Source of the DNA: CAYYHA01 sp964471535
GTDB taxonomy: Bacteria; Myxococcota; Myxococcia; SLRQ01
Length of the DNA stretch: 15,602 nt
Direction of reading: 5' to 3'
Assembly (NCBI GenBank): GCA_964471535.1
Contig: CAYYHA010000082.1
Coordinates: forward strand, 1 to 15,602
This document shows positions 1-6,143 of this stretch, piece after piece. The notes below the pieces were generated by a model. That model made no database searches. It saw only the letters and a program-made list of their open reading frames with translations, and had not been told where the DNA came from. The position numbers were made by a program, and so were the translations under genes. The stretch's first letter is position 1. Every line of letters begins with the position of its first letter.

Positions 1-71
1 AGGCGGCGGCCTGCGCGGCCGGGAGGGCACACTCCCTTGCCGCCGAGTGCAGAGCGCGGCATAGGGAATCC
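1..71. other. Left edge, leader of the first gene
   Basis: No separate gene is supported here. The frame of the gene that begins at 72 stays open to the window edge. The ATG at 72 is preferred because an AGGGA ribosome-binding motif lies a few bases before it and because family similarity begins right after it. Confidence 0.4.
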
Positions 72-347
72 ATGGCACGCATCGAGATACGGCGCCGGCA
101 CAGCTTGGGCAAGGAGCGGGCGAGGGAGATGGCGGAGCGCCTCGCGCGGGATCTGCAGGAACGACTCGACGCGCAGTACCGCTGGGAGGGCGACGTCCTG
201 CGCTTCGAGCGGAGTGGGGCGAAGGGGCAGCTCACCGTCGGTGAGGACGAGGTGTCGCTGTGGATCGAACTGGGCCTCGTGCTCCGTCCGATGAGGAGCG
301 CCATCGAGAAGCAGATCGTCGCGTATTTGGACGACGTGCTTCGGTGA
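72..347 (+). CDS. Polyhydroxyalkanoic acid system family protein (PHA_gran_rgn-like)
   Basis: This 91-residue basic protein has no signal peptide or membrane segment, so it should be cytoplasmic. It follows the small PHA-granule system family throughout: an early basic segment with Ile-Arg-Arg-Arg-His (residues 5-10), a helix with conserved Ala-Arg-Glu and Ala-Glu-Arg-Leu-Ala, then Trp-Glu-Gly-Asp near residue 43, a Gly-rich turn, and a C-terminal half with Leu-Gly-Leu-Val-Leu-Arg-Pro and a closing Ile-Glu-Lys helix. The length is usual for the family. Members are named for their association with polyhydroxyalkanoate gene clusters, but their biochemical role is poorly defined. No PHA synthase, depolymerase or phasin is visible here, so the context does not confirm the role. 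AGGGA lies just before the ATG. The gene converges with the leftward cluster that ends at 545. Confidence 0.75.
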   Translation: MARIEIRRRHSLGKERAREMAERLARDLQERLDAQYRWEGDVLRFERSGAKGQLTVGEDEVSLWIELGLVLRPMRSAIEKQIVAYLDDVLR

Positions 348-544
348 GTCGGGGCGCTCACCGCTGCGGATGCCGTTGCATCCTGTGTGCGTAGTGGGTG
401 CGGGGGGCGGTCGGAAGGGGCTTCGGCCCACGCCGTGGTTACGCCTCCGCGGGACGGGCGATCGCATGAAGCCGCGCGGGCGAGAAAGGCCACGGACGCC
501 CGTGTGGCCCGACTGCGAAGCACGCGACGAGCGACGCAGGCCCG
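348..544. other. Convergent intergenic region
   Basis: This spacer lies between the convergent genes ending at 347 and 545. It holds a small GGGC/GCCC hairpin with a TTCG tetraloop at 418-429 and a second hairpin at 488-509 (listed separately). I see no gene in it: the short open frames have no ribosome-binding site or family pattern. Confidence 0.6.
482..509 (-). terminator. Possible terminator of the leftward cluster
   Basis: Arms GGCCAC (488-493) and GTGGCC (504-509) can pair. Read leftward, the hairpin is followed by TTTCTC (487-482), a short U-rich run, and sits about 36 nt past the stop codon at 545. The stem is only 6 bp with a 10-nt loop and the T-run is weak, so it may be only partly intrinsic. 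Confidence 0.4.
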
Positions 545-2716
545 TCAGAAGCGGGTCTCCACCTCGAACCAGAGCCAGTGGGCGGGGGAGGGGCTCCGGT
601 ACTGCGTGCGCTCGCGTTCGTCGAGCCAGACGAGGAAATCGTACCGCAGGCGAAGTCGCAGTGCGTCCGTCGCGCGCCAGGTGGTCTCCAGCGTCGTCGC
701 CAGGAGCTGCTCCCGCCGGGTGTTGTCTTCGATGTCTTCGAAGGTGTAGCGCGCGCGCCCGCGCACCGTGAGGCCATCGAGGGGCTTTACGACCCCGATC
801 AGCCATCCCGACACGTCCTGTCGCATGTGGTCGGGGTAGGCGCGGTCATCTACGAACTCGTGCTGATACTGCAGGGTCACCCACCAGCGGGAGCCCCCCT
901 GCAGGCGGAGGCGGCCCAGCGCGCGGTACTTCTCACCGGCACAGGGGAGTGGCTCCCCGGTCAGCGGGTTCTCCTCGCTGCTGTCACCCTCGTAGCACTG
1001 CCCTCGACCGGAGCGGGAGAGGTCCTTGTCGCCCCAGTCCAGCCACAGTCCGACGGTCCAATGGTCCGAGACTTCGAGGTCGGCACGGGCATAGGCGAGT
1101 CCCTTCAGGATGCCATCCGACAGCGAGGTCCACAGGTCCACCGCACTGCGCACCGTGAGGTGGCGGTCCAGATGCACTCCCGAGTACCGGATCCGACCCC
1201 CGGCTTCGTCTCGTGCCCGCAGCCCGTCGTAGAGGTCCGCCTCACTTAGCGCGCGCGAGAACGGATTCGCGTACGCGGTGTCCAGGTAGCGCGCTGACAC
1301 CTCGAGCTCTCGGTGCCGCCCCAGTGTCACCACACCGCGAAGCTGCCCACCGAAACCTCCACCGCCGTCGAACATCGAGTCGAAACTCCGAGCCACCTCG
1401 CCGAAGAAGTCCACCGAGCCCAGCCCGAAGGTGCCATCGATCCCCACCGCACCATAGGGCCCGCCATAGGGACGCCGGGCCCAGTTCTGGAAATCGAGGG
1501 GGATCTCAGGGCGGAGCCAGTGCACGGAGGCCCCATAGCCGGTCACCCCGATGCTCGTCCGACCATCGAACTCGTAACCGAGATGACCGCCACCCAGGTA
1601 CTCGTCGAAGAGGCCCGGCAGGGTCTGGTACGCATGCCGGGGCGCGGGCTCGGTGGGATCGTCGAGCTCGACATAGACGGGGGGCGCGCTGCAGTCGCGG
1701 GGGTCGCTACACTCCGAGGTGTCGTACACCTGATACTGGTAGATGGAGTGGGTCTGCCAGGAGCCAAAGAGGTGGGCATTCCAGGTGCCGCCTCCCAGCG
1801 GCAGGCCCCGGGCGCTCGCGGCGATCCCCCGCAGGCCGTCGGTCCATTTGAAGTCGGGTGAGACGTACGCGATCGGTACCCGGCCATCCGTCGGGCAGGG
1901 CGTCTCCGCGAGCTCCCCCGTGGAGAGGCGGCAGCCCAAGCTAAGGTCGATGTCCCGGCGCAACACGAGATCGGATCGAAATCCATCGGGTCGGTTGAGG
2001 CCCGTCGTGTCGAAGGTCAGCCCCTCGCCGAAGCCGATTCGATACGTGCCCACGATGAGGCCGTAGTGCGTTGCGGTCCACTGTCCATAGAACTTTGGGA
2101 TCTGCACCTGCGGCGCCGGTAGGGGCGCGGTGAGCGCACCCCTGCTCGGATCGAAGTCCACGGTATTGAGGCGGTGCCGCGTGAACACCGACGCGAAACC
2201 GAGCTCGAAATTGCGAAAGCTCTTGAGTCGACCGAGGAGCGCCGCCCCGGGGAGGTTCGGCTCGCCGGCCAGCCAGGTCGTGGTCAGTCGGAGCCGCCCC
2301 CGGGTGGCATAGGGCGCCTGCGGTGCCGCATCCGTCTCTCGCAGGAAGGAGGCGATCGCCAGAAGCTTGTGTGCGTCCAGCACGCCTGCCGCCACGAGCG
2401 ATGCGGGATCGACGATGCGGCCCGCTTCTTTCCGGTAGGCGAGGATCGCATCCACGTCGGCATAGGTGAGGTTTGGCAGGGAGTAGAGCTGATTTCGATC
2501 CGCAGTGTTTAGATCGACGCCCGTTCGATAGAGTTCGATGAGCTGGTTGAAGGCGTCCTGGTCGATCACGTGCTCTTGGAAGAGGTCGTAGATGTCGTCC
2601 TCCTCCTCGATCTCCACGAACACCTCGTACTCGATCGCGCGTACCGGCAGGGCCACCCCCAGTGCCAGCAGCAAGGCCGCGTCGAGGAGCCACCGCCGCA
2701 TACGGAGCGCCCTCAT
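545..2716 (-). CDS. Helix-hairpin-helix (ComEA-like) protein with outer-membrane beta-barrel-like C-terminus
   Basis: This is 723 residues from the ATG at 2716. A signal peptide occupies about 1-27 (Arg-rich start, Leu/Ala core, Pro-Val-Arg-Ala before the cut), followed by an acidic stretch at about 32-42. Residues 67-127 match the ComEA-type helix-hairpin-helix pattern: Asp-Leu-Asn-Thr-Ala, Leu-Pro-Asn-Leu, Ala-Ile-Leu-Ala-Tyr-Arg-Lys, then a second hairpin. Such domains bind DNA backbones without sequence preference. The remaining ~590 residues alternate polar and aromatic/hydrophobic residues, with Gly/Asp/Tyr-rich turns, and end Trp-Phe-Glu-Val-Glu-Thr-Arg-Phe. A terminal Phe is typical of outer-membrane barrels. 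No TonB plug was recognised. The start is fixed by a strong SD (GGAGGTGA, 2724-2731) and an ATGA overlap with the upstream nuclease gene. The domains are fairly sure; DNA uptake or surface DNA binding is inferred. Confidence 0.75.
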   Translation of the reverse strand: MRALRMRRWLLDAALLLALGVALPVRAIEYEVFVEIEEEDDIYDLFQEHVIDQDAFNQLIELYRTGVDLNTADRNQLYSLPNLTYADVDAILAYRKEAGRIVDPASLVAAGVLDAHKLLAIASFLRETDAAPQAPYATRGRLRLTTTWLAGEPNLPGAALLGRLKSFRNFELGFASVFTRHRLNTVDFDPSRGALTAPLPAPQVQIPKFYGQWTATHYGLIVGTYRIGFGEGLTFDTTGLNRPDGFRSDLVLRRDIDLSLGCRLSTGELAETPCPTDGRVPIAYVSPDFKWTDGLRGIAASARGLPLGGGTWNAHLFGSWQTHSIYQYQVYDTSECSDPRDCSAPPVYVELDDPTEPAPRHAYQTLPGLFDEYLGGGHLGYEFDGRTSIGVTGYGASVHWLRPEIPLDFQNWARRPYGGPYGAVGIDGTFGLGSVDFFGEVARSFDSMFDGGGGFGGQLRGVVTLGRHRELEVSARYLDTAYANPFSRALSEADLYDGLRARDEAGGRIRYSGVHLDRHLTVRSAVDLWTSLSDGILKGLAYARADLEVSDHWTVGLWLDWGDKDLSRSGRGQCYEGDSSEENPLTGEPLPCAGEKYRALGRLRLQGGSRWWVTLQYQHEFVDDRAYPDHMRQDVSGWLIGVVKPLDGLTVRGRARYTFEDIEDNTRREQLLATTLETTWRATDALRLRLRYDFLVWLDERERTQYRSPSPAHWLWFEVETRF

Positions 2717-3246
2717 CCGCAGCTCACCTCCGCGCAGGCTCCCCACATGCCCGCGGCCTCCTCCTGGGCGGCGCGCTCCAAGGCTTCGTAGGTGTCACGC
2801 AGCGCCTCGCCCACCGGAGCGATGAAGAGAAGGCATGCATAGCCCCGGCGCACCAGAAGTTCGTTGACGCTCCTCCCATCGACCTCGACGAAGGCGAGGA
2901 GCCTTCCGAAGCGGTCGGTGCAGACCTCATCGTCGTAGCTGAGCGTGACCTCGTGGCCCTCGACGAGATCTCGATTGAAGTCTCGAGCCTCGACGCCCCA
3001 GCACGCGTTCTTTCCGCCGCTGATCTCTGGCGTATCGACGAGTGCGTAGCGAACGGTCTCCCCAGACTCGAGGACGATGGTGTCCCCATCCTTCACTTCT
3101 GCCACCACCCCGTGCGAGGGGCCGCACGGCGGCGCTCCGCAGGCAGATGCGAACCCCGACGAAAGCAGGACCATCGCAGCACTCCAGCAGGTTGCAAGCC
3201 TGCGCGGAGTCGAAAGGCGGGCAGGACCGGCTGGGGACGCAGTCAC
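2713..3246 (-). CDS. Secreted thermonuclease-family (SNase-like) protein
   Basis: This is a 177-residue staphylococcal-nuclease homologue. From the chosen start, an N-terminal region with paired Arg (15-16) precedes a hydrophobic run ending Ala-Ser-Ala-Cys (33-36), which is a signal peptide with either a type I site or a poor lipobox. The catalytic set is intact: Asp-Gly-Asp-Thr at 53-56, Arg66, Asp-Thr-Pro-Glu at 71-74 and Asp-Arg-Phe-Gly-Arg at 111-115. These correspond to D21, R35, D40/E43 and R87 of the S. aureus enzyme, so Ca-dependent DNA/RNA hydrolysis outside the cytoplasm is likely. Extra cysteines suggest disulfides. The GTG at 3246 is preferred because it makes a GTGA overlap with the upstream stop and supplies the basic start of the signal peptide. 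ATG 3174 has a GGAG before it and is the alternative, but would leave no basic region. It is the third gene of a coupled four-gene group. Confidence 0.82.
   Translation of the reverse strand: MTASPAGPARLSTPRRLATCWSAAMVLLSSGFASACGAPPCGPSHGVVAEVKDGDTIVLESGETVRYALVDTPEISGGKNACWGVEARDFNRDLVEGHEVTLSYDDEVCTDRFGRLLAFVEVDGRSVNELLVRRGYACLLFIAPVGEALRDTYEALERAAQEEAAGMWGACAEVSCG
2724..2731 (-). promoter_or_regulatory. Strong ribosome-binding site inside the upstream gene
   Basis: GGAGGTGA on the minus strand lies 7 nt before the ATG at 2716 and within the last codons of the SNase gene. It decides the start of the HhH/barrel gene over the upstream in-frame start at 2746. Confidence 0.75.
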
Positions 3247-4904
3247 GGGCAGTCTGGATTGGCGGCGCCCGGCGTTCCCAGATCGCCCTGGCCATAGGGT
3301 GTCGTGGCAGCGCAGGTCTTTCCCTGGCCGTCGATCTGTGTGGCGGCACCCGCCGTGGAACTCGCCCAAGTCACCTGATCGAGAACCTGGCCGTCGTAGC
3401 CGATGAAGAGGCTCCCGTCGGAGTTCACCAGCGAGAAGCCGAAGACCGCGTCGACCTGGGGCAGGCCACCGTTCACCGCGCTGTCGGTGCTTCGTGCGAA
3501 GACGAGGTAGGTCCCGGCATCCACCGTGAGGCACCTGCCCATGGGATCGCCGACGACGGCGTCCACGGCCCCGGGAGTTCTCCCGAGTTCGAGCCCGTTC
3601 AGATCGATACGCCGGCTGACCTGTACCTCGAACCACTCACCGTCCGAATCGCCAACGGCGGCTGGATTGGGCATCCATTCGACGATGTGAAGATCCCCCG
3701 CAGCCGGGGCGACGACGGCTCGCGGGGCGCCGCCCTCGAGGCACTCGCCTGGGTTGGGGCGGATCGGGCAGGCCGAGTTCGGCTCCCCGGGGGAGCCGAG
3801 ATCGCCGGCGCCATAGGGCTCGGTTCCTTCACACCAGTTCTGAGAATCGTCGTTGGCCGTTGGATCCTCGGCGCCCGGATCCACCTGCAGTGAGGCGCCG
3901 GAAGGTGCCGAGGTCCAGCTCACCGCGTCGAGGAGCAGTCCCTCGTGTGCGACGAAGAGGCTCCCGTTCGAGTTGGTCAGGCCAAACGGAAGCTGGAAGT
4001 CGGCGGAAACGCCGCCGTTGGCCCCTTCGTCGAGGCTGCGTGCGAAGACGATGCGGTCCCCGGCGGCCACCGACAGGCAATGGCTGTCGGAGAGCGTCGT
4101 GCGAGGCGTTCCGACCTCGGTTCCCACCTCGAGGCCGTTCAGATCGACCGCGGCGGTGGCGAGCAGCTCGAACCACTCACCGGCCGAGTCGTTGACCGCC
4201 GCCGGGTTGGGCATCACCTCGGTGATCACCAGCGTACCGGGCGTCGGCGGTCGGAGGTCCCGCTGCATCCCACCCTCGTCACAGGTGGTCGGATTGGGGC
4301 CACCGGGACAGACCTCGTTGGCGGCGCCTGGCGTGCCGAAGTTCCCCGCTGCAAACTCGTTCTCCGAGCTGTTGCACCACGAGGCCGGGTCGTCGTTCGC
4401 CTGGTAGTCCGGCGCGATCGCGCCGGTCAGGCTCAAGGATTTTCCATCCGAGGTGTTCCCGTAGACCACCTCGTCGACGATGACGTCGTTGCACTCGAGT
4501 GCGATGCGGCCGTCGCTGTTGCGCAGGGATCCCAAGCCGGCGCCGTAGCCGTAATCGATGAATGGCGGGCCGTTCTCGGAGTCCTCTCCGAAGACGTAGT
4601 ACTGCCCCGGGGCGATGGTCCCGGAGGAGACGGCATGCACCTTTTCGCCGGTCAGGTCCGCGCGGCTGCTGATGAGGCGAAGACCCGTGATGTCCACGTT
4701 TTCGCCCAGCGCGTTGTACACCTCGAACCATTCGTTGCCCGCGTCCGTGCCATCCGGGTTCGCCATGATTTCGCTAATCACCAGATCGCCGGGAAGGAGA
4801 TCGGCGCTGCATCGGGTGGTCTGCGGCGGTCGCGGGCCACACGCGAGCGGCGATGCGGTGGCGAAGACGGCACAGGAGAGAAGGAGGAGGCGTCGTTGGA
4901 TCAT
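3243..4904 (-). CDS. Exported protein with three tandem lamin-tail domains
   Basis: This 553-residue protein starts with a hydrophobic signal (1-21) ending Pro-Leu-Ala-Cys. The lipobox is imperfect (Pro at -3), so it may be lipidated at Cys22 or simply secreted. Three lamin-tail (LTD-like) units follow at about 38-200, 222-380 and 402-553. Each opens with a strand such as Leu-Val-Ile-Ser-Glu-Ile-Met (or Val-Ile-Thr-Glu-Val-Met) then Asn-Pro, has Glu-Trp-Phe-Glu, then Asp-(Leu/Ile)-X-Gly-Leu, and a Gly-Asp-Leu-Gly-X-Pro-Gly type motif before Cys-Pro. A cysteine before that motif and the closing Cys-Pro probably form one disulfide per unit. LTDs form Ig-like beta sandwiches and occur next to nuclease domains in secreted bacterial nucleases such as ExeM, but no catalytic domain is present here. 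Start: SD AGGTGA (4908-4913) and an ATGA overlap with the upstream nuclease gene. It may scaffold or bind DNA at the surface. Confidence 0.8.
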   Translation of the reverse strand: MIQRRLLLLSCAVFATASPLACGPRPPQTTRCSADLLPGDLVISEIMANPDGTDAGNEWFEVYNALGENVDITGLRLISSRADLTGEKVHAVSSGTIAPGQYYVFGEDSENGPPFIDYGYGAGLGSLRNSDGRIALECNDVIVDEVVYGNTSDGKSLSLTGAIAPDYQANDDPASWCNSSENEFAAGNFGTPGAANEVCPGGPNPTTCDEGGMQRDLRPPTPGTLVITEVMPNPAAVNDSAGEWFELLATAAVDLNGLEVGTEVGTPRTTLSDSHCLSVAAGDRIVFARSLDEGANGGVSADFQLPFGLTNSNGSLFVAHEGLLLDAVSWTSAPSGASLQVDPGAEDPTANDDSQNWCEGTEPYGAGDLGSPGEPNSACPIRPNPGECLEGGAPRAVVAPAAGDLHIVEWMPNPAAVGDSDGEWFEVQVSRRIDLNGLELGRTPGAVDAVVGDPMGRCLTVDAGTYLVFARSTDSAVNGGLPQVDAVFGFSLVNSDGSLFIGYDGQVLDQVTWASSTAGAATQIDGQGKTCAATTPYGQGDLGTPGAANPDCP

Positions 4905-6037
4905 CGTTCACCTGGGAGCGGCGAGAGCGCGAGGGCCGGAATCTTGGAGATCGTGATCTGGCCGGGCGACTTCACCACGATCTGAAGCTCGCTGCGGCCG
5001 GTTCGTTTCGATGTGTAGCGGGTCAGGACACCTCGGACGCGCACGAACTCCCCCCGGTACCGAGCGATCCCGCTCGACCCGAGTACATCCTTGTCGAAGA
5101 AGATCAGCGGGAAGTCGGAGAAGAGACGGCGTGAGAGCGTCACGCGGCTCGGCCCCCGATCGCCCAGTACGACATCGCTGACCGTCGCCAGGATCTCCAC
5201 CTCTCGGCCCACCATCGCTTCCAGGCGAGCGGGTGCATCCCAGTTGGTGAGCATGATCATGTCGTCCCGCCCCTTCGCCTCTTCTTCGAAGCGCCGGATG
5301 AACTCGGCTCGCGCAGTCCACCACTGCAGGCGCAAGTCGTAGTCGTCGTAGTGCTCCTTCGACGGGTCCCAGATCCCCCGCCGGTTGACGCGCGCTTCGT
5401 ACTGCGCCGCCATGAACTGCTTGTGAAAGCGACGGGAATAGCCGTACTTCATGAAGTAGGGGCTCATCCCGGCGCGCACCGCCTCGATGTTGTAGTTGAC
5501 CCACTGTCCCCCCTTCTTCGCAAAGACATAGACCAGGTATCGGCCGTAGCGGCCGCGGATCTCCTTGGGGTGGTCCCGTTCGAGACGCACCGTTTCCACC
5601 CCGGCGAAGAAGCGTTCAGCGAAGTGCTTGGCCTCCATTCCCATGGGGGTCGCGAACTTCGCGGGCCGCTTGCGGTCCCCCTGCTTGTAGGCCTTGTATC
5701 CCTCCCACCCCATGGTCTCGTAGGCGCGGATGTCCGGCTCGGTCTTGAAGGTCTCCTCGGTGTCGATCGCCAGAAGCCGCAGGGTGGTATCGAGGCCCTC
5801 CACCTTGATCGTGTCCCCATCCACCACGGGATCGGGTGCGAGCGGAAACTCTCCGAGGACGAGGCCCGGCGTCTCGAAGCGCGCCAGCCGCTCCTGTATC
5901 GCCTGCCGCCGGACCCGCTTGAACCCCGAGTGCACCCCGGAGAAGCAGCCGCCTGCGACGAGGACGGCGGCGCATCCCACCCCCAGCAGGTGAGCGGTCG
6001 GTGGCAGGAGCCGGGCTCTGTTGCTCGGGAATCTCAT
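4901..6037 (-). CDS. SNase-family lipoprotein with C-terminal OB-fold
   Basis: This is 378 residues from ATG 6037. The N-terminus is a lipoprotein signal with Val-Ala-Gly-Gly-Cys, lipid site Cys31. The nuclease core spans about 68-225: Asp-Gly-Asp-Thr (73-76), Arg87, Asp-Thr-Glu-Glu (92-95) and Arg-Tyr-Gly-Arg (163-166). All positions matching the S. aureus catalytic residues are kept, though the loop after residue 95 is about 35 residues longer than usual and rich in Lys, Tyr and Trp. A charged helical stretch (about 225-265) leads to a C-terminal beta domain (about 275-363) with Val-Gly-Arg-Glu-Val and Arg-Gly-Glu-Phe-Val-Arg-Val-Arg-Gly, which fits an OB-fold of the kind joined to secreted nucleases. 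It likely cuts nucleic acid at the cell surface. The start is chosen for its GGAGGGA SD (6050-6044) and complete signal peptide; ATG 6097 is rejected. It is first gene of the coupled group. Confidence 0.8.
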   Translation of the reverse strand: MRFPSNRARLLPPTAHLLGVGCAAVLVAGGCFSGVHSGFKRVRRQAIQERLARFETPGLVLGEFPLAPDPVVDGDTIKVEGLDTTLRLLAIDTEETFKTEPDIRAYETMGWEGYKAYKQGDRKRPAKFATPMGMEAKHFAERFFAGVETVRLERDHPKEIRGRYGRYLVYVFAKKGGQWVNYNIEAVRAGMSPYFMKYGYSRRFHKQFMAAQYEARVNRRGIWDPSKEHYDDYDLRLQWWTARAEFIRRFEEEAKGRDDMIMLTNWDAPARLEAMVGREVEILATVSDVVLGDRGPSRVTLSRRLFSDFPLIFFDKDVLGSSGIARYRGEFVRVRGVLTRYTSKRTGRSELQIVVKSPGQITISKIPALALSPLPGER

Positions 6038-6143
6038 GGCTCGTCCCTCCGCACGGGCGGAAAGCCGGCGTACGCACCGTGCGGGCGATCCAACCATAGC
6101 CGAGCCTGGACCTTGGTCCCAGCGGCCGCCATGGCGACCCGCG
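6038..6143. other. Spacer between two leftward gene groups
   Basis: This is the only sizeable gap in the leftward block. It contains an 8-bp inverted repeat (6049-6056 and 6077-6084), the palindrome GCGTACGC (6068-6075) and a GGACC/GGTCC repeat (6108-6119). No convincing -35/-10 pair is visible. The nuclease group could start its own transcript here or read through from the protease gene. Confidence 0.4.
6049..6084 (-). promoter_or_regulatory. Inverted repeat overlapping the ribosome-binding site
   Basis: CCGCACGG (6049-6056) pairs perfectly with CCGTGCGG (6077-6084) across 20 nt. In the leftward transcript the downstream arm includes the first Gs of the GGAGGGA ribosome-binding site for the gene starting at 6037. 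It could hide the SD as an RNA hairpin or serve as a repressor operator. GC-rich repeats of this size can also arise by chance. Confidence 0.35.

Noticed and set aside
418..429. TTCG-loop hairpin after the first gene as a terminator
   Set aside because: The stem is only 4 bp and no T-run follows; too weak to call.
3247..3636. Upstream extension of the small SNase gene
   Set aside because: It is Arg-rich shifted-frame sequence inside the LTD gene; the GTG at 3246 gives a signal peptide and a 4-bp overlap.
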